Of a stretch of 64,000 nt of DNA, positions 1-10,651 are shown piece after piece. Under the pieces are notes generated by a model that worked only from the letters and a program-made list of their open reading frames with translations, did no database searches and was not told the DNA's origin. The stretch is from assembly GCA_030272155.1 (NCBI GenBank), contig CP126196.1:3782001-3846000 (forward strand). Direction: 5' to 3'. The stretch is from Tetradesmus obliquus (Eukaryota > Chlorophyta > Chlorophyceae > Sphaeropleales > Scenedesmaceae). Numbering within the stretch: the first letter of the stretch is position 1; every line of letters starts with the position of its first letter. Both the position numbers and the translations under genes were made by a program.

Positions 1-217
1 GCACACCCGCCCGCCTAACTTCCCGAGCAGATGGTGGCAGTACGGCTTGTCTACTGTGACTCTGCTGCCCATAACACTTGTTATATTTGTTTTTGCGGCG
101 CGGTGCACTGCGTGCTGCACTGCTGCATTGGTTGACACAGCACACTGGGTTTCCAGGTCCAGGAAGTCCAGCATGAAGCAGCGCAGAGCTTCTGCATAGA
201 ACTTCATGTGGGAGTCC
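1..217 (-). CDS. possible partial exon of an unidentified minus-strand gene at the left edge
   Basis: Reading the minus strand from 217 to position 1 there is an open frame of about 72 codons behind a good acceptor (TGCCTGCAG). The product begins DSHMKFYAEALRCFMLDF and runs off the window. A second frame over the same stretch is also open, so openness alone is weak evidence. The stronger hint is that three partial copies of the acceptor plus the first bases of this exon lie just upstream (218-360), the same arrangement seen around proven exons elsewhere in the window. I do not recognise the family. It would belong to a gene continuing beyond the left end. Confidence 0.3.
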
Positions 218-360
218 CTGCAGGCAGCAGCATAGAACATCTGGTGGAATCTTTGTGTAAGAGTCCCTGCAGGCAGCAGCGAAAAACTTTAAGTGGGAGC
301 TTCATGTGGCAGTCCTTGCAGGCAAGAGCACAGAACTTCATGTGGGAGTCCTCGCAGGCA
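218..360 (-). repeat. three partial copies of an acceptor/exon start
   Basis: The motif TGCCTGCAGGGACTCCCAC at the proposed exon border (about 217) recurs in diverged form with centres near 268, 313 and 348. Each copy keeps a sequence resembling a splice acceptor followed by the start of the exon. The spacing is about 35 to 55 bases. Confidence 0.55.
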
Positions 361-803
361 TGAGTTGTTTCGTAGCTGAAGTATGTACAGTCGCACTAAC
401 GGAGTAAAGTGCGTGTATTAGAGCTGCCATCCCTTGCAGGGCCGTTGGCAAGGCAACTGCTGCAATGCCTGTGCTGACACAGCCATCAACTATAATCTGC
501 AGGTGAGACAGCATCCAGCAAGCGTGAGCGCGCGTGTGGGTACACAATTGTTACTACACATGTGTAATTAAAAGCTACACCTGTTTACACACTGTTGTCC
601 ACTGTCAGGCGCATATACCAAGCATCTACATCACACTGCTCACCCAATGAGCCACAAGGTACGGCCTTGCAGGAATCTGCAACCGTATTGCAGCAGCAGG
701 TGCAGCAGCAGCGACAGTGTGGATCAGGATGCGATGTCGACTACTCCTGGCACCAAGCATGACTGCCATCAGGCACTAGCTGAGAAACATGCTGCCAATG
801 TTC

Positions 804-849
<46 letters not shown>

Positions 850-1540
850 AACCCCTGGCAGTGCATGTACATCCCACCTGACATATGCTTACTGGCCCAG
901 CGCTGCCACTTGGCATGCAATGCTCTGTTACTGCATGACACTGGCACCTGCAGCCTTTTCCCTTGCCTAACAAACAGCATCAGGGCATCACACATTCTAT
1001 CAGGTCATAACACTTTCAATGATACCTGTGCAGCTCGCAAGGGCTGAAATCCGTCATGGCTGTTCCTTCAGCCGCCTGAGCTGCTTCCAAAACTGATGCT
1101 TGCTGAGAGCCCTTGCACTTCCATGGCAGCGCTGGGTTGCACTTTCCAGCAGCCCTGAATGGTGCAGCAGCAAGCGTGACATGAACCAGATGCATGCATG
1201 TTGAGGGCAGCTACGAGCTGTAGCGGTGAGCAGGGCTGCATGCAGCTACAGCAGGGGCGGACAAAGGCTTGCATCCACTAGATGCAGCAGCAGCTGCCTG
1301 TGGCTACCACATCATCAGTGTATTGGTGCCCCTGCTAATGTTGCTGCCGCCGCCGCTGCTGCTGCCACTGCTGCTGCTGTTGCTGCTGCTGCCGATATGC
1401 AAGTTTCAATCTACTGTCAACCATGCCCGTGAATAACAATAATGCATCTATCAGCTTCTGCTGTTGTCATTCTGCTGACCTGCATCAGGCATGCAGTGCT
1501 GCTGTTGCTGACGTTGCAGTTGATTTGTATGGCGACATAC
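361..1540. other. no recognisable gene; CTG microsatellite at about 805-849
   Basis: I see no protein family here. Open frames on both strands are made of Cys, Ser, Ala or Gln runs translated from the (CTG)14 tract near 805-849 and from shorter CTG tracts at 1340-1395. The stretch could hold introns of the unidentified minus-strand gene. Confidence 0.4.
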
Positions 1541-1758
1541 TTTGATCCTGTGCGCGGCCGGCAGTTGCCTGTGCATCTTGTGAAGCCGCCACCAAACAGC
1601 AGTGGTGTTCCCTCAAGGGTGTACTCTACTGGACACTCTGCTGTCGCTGCTGCTGCTGCTGCTGCTGCCTGCTGGTGCTGGGCGCTAACATGGCCACTGC
1701 TGTGCAGCAGCAGCAGCAGCTGAAATACTAACATGCGGCTGTAAATTATTCTGCTCAT
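1541..1758 (-). CDS. possible first exon of a secreted protein, unidentified
   Basis: From an ATG at 1758 or 1734 the minus strand encodes a short basic start, a hydrophobic run (MLVFQLLLLLHSSG) and a plausible signal-peptidase site (HVSAQ), then an Ala run and a Cys-containing segment ending RPRTGSK. The frame then meets GTATGT, a good donor, so the exon would end at 1541. This looks like a signal-peptide exon. No downstream exon could be joined with confidence, although the open frame at 1-217 on the same strand is a candidate. No family is recognised. Chance translation is possible because part of the exon is a CAG tract. Confidence 0.3.
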
Positions 1759-2329
1759 GTCTGCCACGCGCAATAATCGCACATGTCAGCAGTGGTCCAT
1801 TTGCCGCGCTTCTGCTGTGCGCGCTCACGTGGACTGCGATACCAGTACCATTCGCATATAAGCCTGGTTATAGTGGCTTACGTTGGTATCGTGATAACTC
1901 AAAAGCGGTATATGGCCAAGGCGACTGGAAGTCTTACTGTCAGGCAGCACCGAGCTCATCTGTGGTCTGCGAAGTTACCCCACGATTTCACCAACATCAA
2001 CCAGTTTGCACCGTAAGCTACTGGAACATACGTATAATGTACGGGACAACAGCTGCAGGTCGTCACCAGCGTGTTTTAGCGGTTGCTCAGTGGTGCAGGA
2101 GGCGTCACCAGAGTTACCCACGTCATGTGACAGTACAACAGTCGCTGTGATGGATGGCAGTGCATGCAGCGTTCAAACGCTGGTTAAAAGCCTGCAGTCA
2201 CAGATGCGTGACTCATTGCAGGCAGTGCACGTCGGTGACTGCAGTCTGATTGACTGCCAATGCTGAACTGTGCAAAAAGCAGTATACAACCACCACAATC
2301 CATGCAAGCGCACCACCACAATCCATGCA
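1759..2329. other. no feature seen
   Basis: No coding, RNA or repeat feature could be supported between the possible secreted-protein exon and the downstream copy of the gamma-tubulin complex gene's 3' end. Confidence 0.4.
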
Positions 2330-2480
2330 AGCGCATCACAAGAGCAGGCCTAGCCGTGCAGCCAGGCCAGCCATAATGTGCCCCTCTTGGTCTAACCAGC
2401 TGTCTCTTCAGTACCTGCAGCAGCAGGCGGAGGCACACCTGCCCGCCAACCGTCCCACATCTGCTCATGCAATGGCGGTG
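2330..2480 (-). repeat. extra copy of the last coding segment of the gamma-tubulin complex gene
   Basis: About 330 bases past the real stop at 2666 the sequence encoding the last residues (AGLAARLGLLL and a stop) reappears around 2337-2383, followed by a diverged copy of the preceding exon sequence up to about 2480. It lies outside the gene model and is best read as a tandem duplicate of the terminal exon. Confidence 0.75.
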
Positions 2481-2665
2481 TGTGTGTCACCCATAAATGA
2501 TGTACAGGCAGCAGCAGCGCACCGCGGCAGCAGCGTGCACTTGCCAGCTGGTCATCCATGCCAGCGCATCACAGATACCAGTTACCAAAGTGGGGCCACA
2601 GGCCCACCCACTAAGGAGCCAGACAAGGCTCACAATCACGCTTTGGATTTCAGAACAAGTGAACA

Positions 2666-5568
2666 TCACAGGAGCAGGCCCAGCCGTGCAGCCAGGCCAG
2701 CCATGGAGTGGCCCACCTGCCCTGCCCTGCTGCCTGCCAGCTGCCTCTTCAGTGACAGCAGCAGCCCCTCTAGCCCAGCACCAGCAGCAGCACAGCCCTG
2801 CCACGACCCCTCATGCTGCAGCAGCAGCTGCGCCAAGCAGCCGGCGCTGACACCCTCCCTGCATGCGCCAGTAGAGGCAGTGCTGCTGCTGCTGCTGCTG
2901 CTGCTGGTGTCTGGGGTGAGCGACAGCAGCTGCTGCACCTGCTGCTGCAACTGCCATGCCGCAGCAATCAGTCGATACACTGTACCTGCCAGCTGGCTGT
3001 GCCCCGTGCTGCTGCTAACCTTCTCCTTGTCTTGCTGCTGCTGCAGTGGCAGCAGGCACACCTGCTGTGCAGCCGCCAGCAGCCTGTCATGTGCTGCAAT
3101 GATGGCTGGCAGGCTCACTGGCTGGGCACTGACTGCTGCCTCAAACTCAGCCCACAGCTGACCTGACAGGTCACTCAGCATGCCGCCAAGCACACTGGCC
3201 ACACAATTAAGTGCCATGGCGTGCCAGCGCCGCAGCTGCTGCAGCCGCAACATGTCTGCTGCTGCTGCTGCTGGTGCTTGTGCTTCTGCTGCATCATCTT
3301 GCTGCGACTGCCGCCGGTTGATGGGGATTCTTAGACTGCTGCTGCTGCTGCCCCTACCTGTCCTTGGTGCGTCAGTCCTGCTGCTGGCCGCACCCTGCCT
3401 GCTGCTGCTGCTGCTGCTGCTCCTGCCAGCTCGGCTGTTGAGTGCTGCCCACTGGCTGGTGAGCTGCTGCTGCAGCCGCCGCAGCCGCAGCAGCACGCTG
3501 AACACTGCCGCATACTGCTGCAGCTGCTGCTCGCCAGCTAACAAGTTGACAGGCCAGGGCACCTCATAGGTCAACACAAATGCATCTGTGGCTGCCTCAG
3601 GGGCGTGCTGCAGTGTGTTGCTGCTGCTGCTGCTGCTGCTCCAGCCAGGTAGAGTCCTGTCAGGGTCGACCTGCATGGCAGCAGACGCATGTTTCTTCAA
3701 TATGTGCCGCAGTGTTGCTGACTGCACTTTACACAGCATACAAGGCTGAGCACTCTGCACACCAGAACAACAAGCACTCTGCAGAAGCCAGTGACTGCGC
3801 AGCAAGTCAACGAAACGCGCAGAGCGAGAGCGGCACTACAGGTACGCTATGTTGTTGAACCAATTGCATGCCGCAGCTACATCCTTATTTTAGTTTAAAA
3901 CTCTACATCCGCAGCTCTCACCGTCATGCTCATGCGCTCAGCATCAGGCTGGCCAGCCAGGCAGCTCTGCTGCACCGCCGACTCCAGCATCAGCTGCACA
4001 GCAACCGGCGACAGCCGCACCGCACTATTTGCTGCTGCTGCTGCTGCTGCTGCATTGTCCGGCGCAAACATGAGCTGCTGCTGCTGCTGCTGCTGAAGTG
4101 CCTCGAGCAGCAGGTCCACCCAGTCGCCCTGCTGCTGGAAGAACAGTGCCTGCAGGGAGGCCAGCCGCTGCAGCAGGCTCTGGTCCTGCAGGGCAGAGCC
4201 AGCAGCGGAAACACCAGCAACACGAGGAGTTGTAAGGTAGTGAAAGGCGGTGACAGCGCAAGGCAGGCGCAAGCGAATGATGCCAGCCGCTGCAGCAGGC
4301 GCTGGTCCTGGAGGGCAGGGGCAGCAGCGCAAACAACAGAACACGAGCAATTGTAAGGTAGTGAGAGGCGGTGACAGCGCAAGGCAGGCGCAAGCGAATG
4401 ATGCCAGCCACTGCAGCAGGCGCTGGTCCTGCAGGGCAGGGACAGCAAGAAGAAGCGATACAATGGAGTGACAGCACGCGGCGGTGAGCACAAGGTAGGA
4501 ACAAGCTATGACAGGGTAAGGCTAGGTAAGACAGCAAGCCGCACAGCGCTAGGTTGCTGGCACCAAAAGCCTCTGCACGTCTGCAGCAGAAGCAGTTGGT
4601 GCTGTCGTGCTCACCTGCAGCAGCAGCTGCCAGCAGGCCAGCGTTGTCAGGCGGTGCTGTGCCAGCAGCGGCCACACCACCAGCACCTCCAGCATAGTGA
4701 TGAGGGGGGCGCTGCTGTCCGCAGCATCTGCACCCTCAGCCTGCTGCTGCTGCTGCTGCTGTGCTTGCAGCTCTTGGGGCTGGAGCTGGTACCCTCTGCT
4801 GGTGCCGTTGGTGACAGCTACAGACACTGGCAGCACTGCATGCGACGCATCCGCTGCTGCTGCTGCTGCTGCTTCATCAGCATCATCCATAAGCTGCAGC
4901 AGCACATCCTCCTGTGTTACGGTGTATGCACCATAGCCAGATGCTGCTGCTGCTGCTGTGGCAGTGCTTGCGCCCGCAACTTGAGACAGCAGCAGCGGCC
5001 CATGCTGCCCCATGCTGCTCTGCCGCTGCTGCCGGTACATGCCATGCTGCTGCTGCTGCTGCAATAGGCCTTGTGTCATGTCACTTGTTATAACAGTGTC
5101 AGCTTGCTCTGGGCCCCAGGAGGCAGCCCTTCTGTGCAGCTGCCGCTGCGCTGAGGGCAGCCCTGCTGCGGGTGTTGGATAAACAGGCGGACCCCACTTG
5201 CTCCGCTGCTGCTGCTGCTGTTGCTGCTGCTGATGGTGTTGCTGCAGCAGCTCACTGGCTGAAGGCCTGCGGTTTCCAAACCCTAAACCGCCCCCGCTGC
5301 CAGCTGCACCATGTGCTGCTGGTGTGGGTGAGCTGGGGCGGCTCCTAGGGCTTGTGAGGGTTGAACCCTGACCCGCCAAAACCCTGGGTTTTGAATTTGA
5401 ACGGCGGCCGGCGGCTGGCAGCGCTGCTGGGTTAACTGCTGATGCTGCTCTTGAGCCGATTATGGCCAGTGGTGGCACTTTGGCTGCTGCTGAGGCAGCT
5501 CCTGCAGCAGGGGTGGGGTCTACAGGTGCACCCCAAGTTGGGCGCTTGTGACCTGCAGCTGCCTTGCC

Positions 5569-5601
<33 letters not shown>

Positions 5602-8600
5602 ATGTTCAGCGTCTGCACCATCAGCAGGTGCTTCCTGCTCCCACTCCTGCTGCTGCAGTGCACTGGTATCAGCTGCTCTGCCAGAACCTTCGCCACCAGT
5701 GGCAGTAGCAAACTCAGCCGTCAGCCTGGCTGCAGCAGCAAACGGTGAGCTGGGAGGAACCAGCTCTGCTGCTGCTGCGCATGCCTCGTTTGCATTGGCC
5801 CCTTCTGCAGCTGCACGAACCGCTGCTGCTGCTGGTTCAGCTGGTTCTGCTGCTGCTGCTGTAGCTGCACGAGCCGCGTTCTCAGTCTGCAGCACACGCT
5901 GCGTCACAAATGCCGGTAAGTCCAGGCCCGCCCTTGCTGCCCGTGCTGCCTCCAGCTGCAGCAGCTGCAGTGCATTCTTGTGCTCTGCAGCAGCAGACTG
6001 AGCCAGCAGCGACCGCTCAAGTGCAAGCTCCTGCTGCTTGGTGCTGCGCCGCCTGCAGAGCAGATGATGAAAGGCAGGCAGGCAAAGCAACAAGCGAGAA
6101 CGAAGTTGGGGTTCAGGATACCACATCAGCTGAGCGTGTAGGCAGGAGTGCTTGCTTGCAAGCACATGGCCTCTTCCAATGCATAGCCTGCCCAATGCAT
6201 GACACAAGAACATGGTGACACGCGCTCAATTGACAGCATCAAGCAATCATTGTCTATGCTGTGGCATGTTTGCTGCTCTTCCTCCGGAATTCCAACAACA
6301 TATGCACACCTTGCAGCTGCCACTGCCAGCTCCTCCTGCTGCTGCAGCAGCAGCTGCCGCTGCCGCTGCCGCTTGCGCGCTGCCACGCTCTGCTGCAGCT
6401 GCAGTCGCTGCTGCTCCGCTGCTGCCTTGTCCAGCTGCCTGCAACGCATCATAAGAAAAGAACAGGGAAGCAGAGCAGTGCATTCTAAGAAGGTCAGCAT
6501 CGTCACATGCCATTCTGCACTCAGTGAGGACAGTTGTGTAACATATGCCACAAGAGCATTGCTGCTGCAAGTCAACATCATGCGCCGCAGCTTAGCAAAT
6601 CTTCTCACCTGCTGGTCAGCCAGACTTGCGCTGCTGCTGCTGTTCACCACCACTAAAAAGTGTGCTGCAGTTCAGTGCGTGCACCTGACATGCTCAACCT
6701 CTCACCTAATAGCCAGCCAGGCTTGAGCTGCTGCATCGCCAGCTGCGCGAGCAGCAGCCAGGCTGCTGACCACCTTGGCCAGCTCCAGCTGCCTGGCTGC
6801 CTCAAAGTCCGACACCACAGCAGCAGCCTGAGGGCAGAAAAACGGCAGAGGGGATAAGCAGCAGCGTCAGAGTCGGTTGAGCAGTGGGTGACTGGTCTAC
6901 GTGATGAGAGTTAAATATTGCAGCTAGCTCAGCTGCCTGGCTGCCTCAAAGTCCGACACCACAGCAGCAGCCTAAGGGCAAGACAGCGGCAGAGGTGACA
7001 AGCCGTAGGGCACATAACGAAGCAGGGACCAGCAGTGCCGAACTGAAGTGTGTAGGATGCAGTCAGCCCCAGTTGGCTCGCTGCCACAAACTGTGAACGC
7101 TGCTGTAATAAAGCATAGGGGCAACAGATACCCCATCAGCCTAATGCACACCTATCAAAGAAGGAAACCTGTGTAAGCTATGCCTGCTCTGCACACACGT
7201 CAAAATAATACTCACGTGCTTCAGCTGCCGCATGCTCAGGCTGAATGGAACGTAGACCCTGCCCTCCTGCCCACCAAGACCAGCAGCACCTCCGCCAAAC
7301 CCTCCTCCTGCTGCTGCTGCTGCTGCTGCCGCATCTTGCATGCCACCCAAGCAAGCAGCAGTAGCAGCCAAGCCTCCCCCACCCAGCAGTAGATGCAGCC
7401 CACTATCCCCAGCCACATTGTGCCTGCTATCTCCTGGTGCTGCTGCTGCTTCTGGCCCCATAGCTGCATCTCCGCAAGCCATCCTGTTGCCCCTGCTGCC
7501 ACCCTCAGCAAACTCAGCACCCTTGCTGCTGCTGCTGCTGCCAGCCAGCAGCTCCCTCAGCTCCTCATGCTCCAGCTCAGCCAGCCACCCCAGCCGCTCC
7601 GCAAGCTGCTGCCCCGGACCACCCAGCAGCTGCAGCAGCTGCAGCTGCAGCCCTGCCACAACAGCCGCCTCTCTCACACCACCCAGGAAAGAAGGGCAGG
7701 TAGGGGCCCTGCTTTGAGCAGCCTGCCAGGCCTGCAGCAGCAGCGAGGATGATGCGGCCTGCACTGCACGGTCGTTACTGCCGCTGCTGCTGCTGTTGCT
7801 GCCTGCAGTGCGGCTGGGGTGCGGCTGCCGCATCTTATAGCTGCTACTGCTAGTAAAGCGACTGCCAAACCCGGCTTGTGCTGTCGAGGGATTTGTTGTG
7901 AGGGCAGCAGCAGCAGCAGCACCAGCAGTGCATGCCCAGCTGCTGCTGCTGCCCGATGCCACGCTGCTCATGGCAGCAGCAGCAGCAGCGGTTTCTGCCG
8001 CATGCAGCTCTGGCTGGAAGGCCCATGTGAGGATGGTGTGCAGCTGCGGCTGCAGCGCTGCTGCAAACAGGTGCCGCAGCAGTGGCGCTGTCTGCGGCCC
8101 TGCATGCAGCAGGCCTGCAGCACAAGACCAGGCAAGGTAGGTGTGGGGCAGTGAGCAGCACACGAGTATGTCATTGCAGCGGCAGGATGTGAAACCATAC
8201 CATTCATGCAGCAGGCCAAAGCACACAAGCGTGGCATGCAAGGAGGCGCTGGCGCTGTCTGCGCCCCTGCATGCAGCAGCCCTGCAGCACATCAGAATGC
8301 ACGGCAAGCAGGGGACATCAAGCAACAACAGACTTATATGTCAGTACTGAGCAGTGTGTGCGAGGACACTTCACAAGCAGGCCACGCAGGCCAAAGCACA
8401 TGAAGCACGGGGGCATGCAGAAAGCCTGTAGAACAAGAACAGGCGAGATATGTGTGGGGCAGTGAGCAGCACATCAGTATAACAGTGCCGCAGCAGGATT
8501 TGCAACAACGATATACATGCAACAGGCCAAAGCACAGGACCACGTAAGGCAGGGGGCAGCCAGGGGCCACGCAGCTCACCATTGTCTCAATCCTGCAGCA

Positions 8601-10610
8601 GCGTCCTGCGCTGGCACCATAGCCATTACCAAACAACATGCGTGTGCTCTGCTTGACATGCATCCAGGAACGGCTGTCCTAGACTCAACAACTGCACATA
8701 CAGCCCAGGTCTAATATAACACACCAGCACCACCAACAGCAGCAGCAGCAGCAGCACCACCACCACCACCACCACCAGCAACAGCAGTGCTCACCTTCAT
8801 ACAGGCACTCCAGCACTGCAGCACCCCCCATGAAGCCCCGCAGCAGCTGCCACCTGCCGGGGTCCCAGCCCCAGCAGTCAGCAGCGCATCACAAAGCAAC
8901 AAGCTTGCTGTTCTGCCGCACACCAAACCGAGTGTGGCTGTTCCAGCACCAACCGCTGCACACAACCCCAGCCTATTTTATGATCGCAAACCAGCACCAC
9001 CACCACCAAAACCACCATAACCAGCAGCAGCAGCAGCAGCAGCAGCACCACCACCAGCACTCACCTTCATACAGGCACTCCAGCACTGCAGCACCACCCA
9101 TGAAGCCCTGCAGCAGCTGCCACCTGCTGGGGTCCCAGCCCCAGCAGTCAGCAGCGCATCACAAAGCAACAAGCTTGCTGTTCTGCCGCACACCAAACCG
9201 AGTGTGGCTGTTCCAGCACCAACCGCTGCACACAACCCCAGCCTATTTCATGATCGCAAACCAGCACCACCACCACCAAAACCACCATAACCAGCAGCAG
9301 CAGCAGCAGCACCACCACCAGCACTCACCTTCATACAGGCACTCCAGCAATGCAGCACCACCCATGAAGCCCTGCAGCAGCTGCCACCTGCTAGGGTCCC
9401 AGCCCCAGCAGTCAGCAGCGCATCACAAAGCAACAAGCTTGCTGTTCTGCCGCACACCAAACCGAGTGTGGCTGTTCCAGCACCAACCGCTGCACACAAT
9501 CCCAGCCTAATTCATGATCGCAAACCAGCACCACCACCACCAAAACCACCATAACCAGCAGCAGCAGCAGCAGCAGCACCACCACCACCAGCACTCACCT
9601 TCATACAGGCACTCCAGCAATGCAGCACCACCCATGAAGCCCTGCAGCAGCTGCCACCTGCTAGGGTCCCAGCCCCAGCAGTCAGCAGCGCATCACGTAG
9701 CAACAAGCTTGCTGTTCTGCAGCACAGCAAACCAGGTGTGGCTGTTCCAGCACCAACCGCTGCGCACAATCCCAGCCCTACTCAACAGCACAGAACACCA
9801 CCACCACCACCACAACAGCAACAGCAGTGCTCACCTTCATACAAGCACTCCAGCAATGCAGCACCCCCCATGAAGCCCCGCAGCAGCTGCCACCTGCTAG
9901 GATCCCAGCCCCAGCAGTCAGCATACGCTGCTGCTGCTGCTCCTGGCCAGGGCAGTGCAGCAGCTCTCGCTTTCTCCGCAGCAGCCCGCGCCTCAGCAGC
10001 AGCAGCGGCAGCTAGGTGCCCTGCCGAAGCAGCAGCAGCAGCTTTAAAGCCTGCTGCAGCAGCAGCGCTGGCGATAGCATCATTGGCGCTGCTGCTGGGC
10101 TTGGTCCTGCTTGATCTGAGTATCAGCAGCCGCTCTGTTGTCGTCCTGCAAGCAGCACCAGCATCTGTGCTGCTGCTGCTGCTTGTTGAGGTGGCAGCAG
10201 TTGCTGGCAAGCGGACCCCTGCTTGTGGGTCTATTGCAGTGCCATCTGCTGCGATGCATGGCGTGCACCAGCAGCACAGTGCCAGCTGCTGCAACTGCTC
10301 CCGCATGCTGCGCAGTTGCGCCACTAGCTGCAGCAGCGTCATACCAGGCGGCGGAGCAGCTGCACACCCTGCTGCTGCTGCTGCTGCTGCCAGCTGCTTG
10401 CTGCGCTGCTGCTGCTGGTACAGCAGCAGCTGCATTGCTGCGTCGTGCATGTCCAAAACCTCATTGACTGCTGACAGGAACGCCTGCAGCACCGGCTGAC
10501 TGCTGACGTCATTATCAAAGCCACCCTCCCCCTCACTACCAGCGTTCTCCAGCTGTTCCGCAGCGCCATTAGCATCATTGGCACTGCTGCTGTTGCTGCT
10601 GCCCTGCAGG

Positions 10611-10651
<41 letters not shown>

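Noticed and set aside
647-995. Cys-, Ser- or Ala-run proteins on both strands around the CTG tract
   Set aside because: The same triplet tract is open in all frames and yields homopolymers; no other coding evidence exists. The same reasoning removes similar frames near 3180, 4468, 36130, 37111, 54850 and 63519.
2250-3161. 303-codon plus-strand frame
   Set aside because: It lies antisense to the last GCP exon, whose minus-strand product has clear family motifs.
8830-9873. His/Gln-rich repeat proteins on the plus strand
   Set aside because: They are antisense readings of the five-copy GCP exon 5 array and its CAC/CAG intron tracts.
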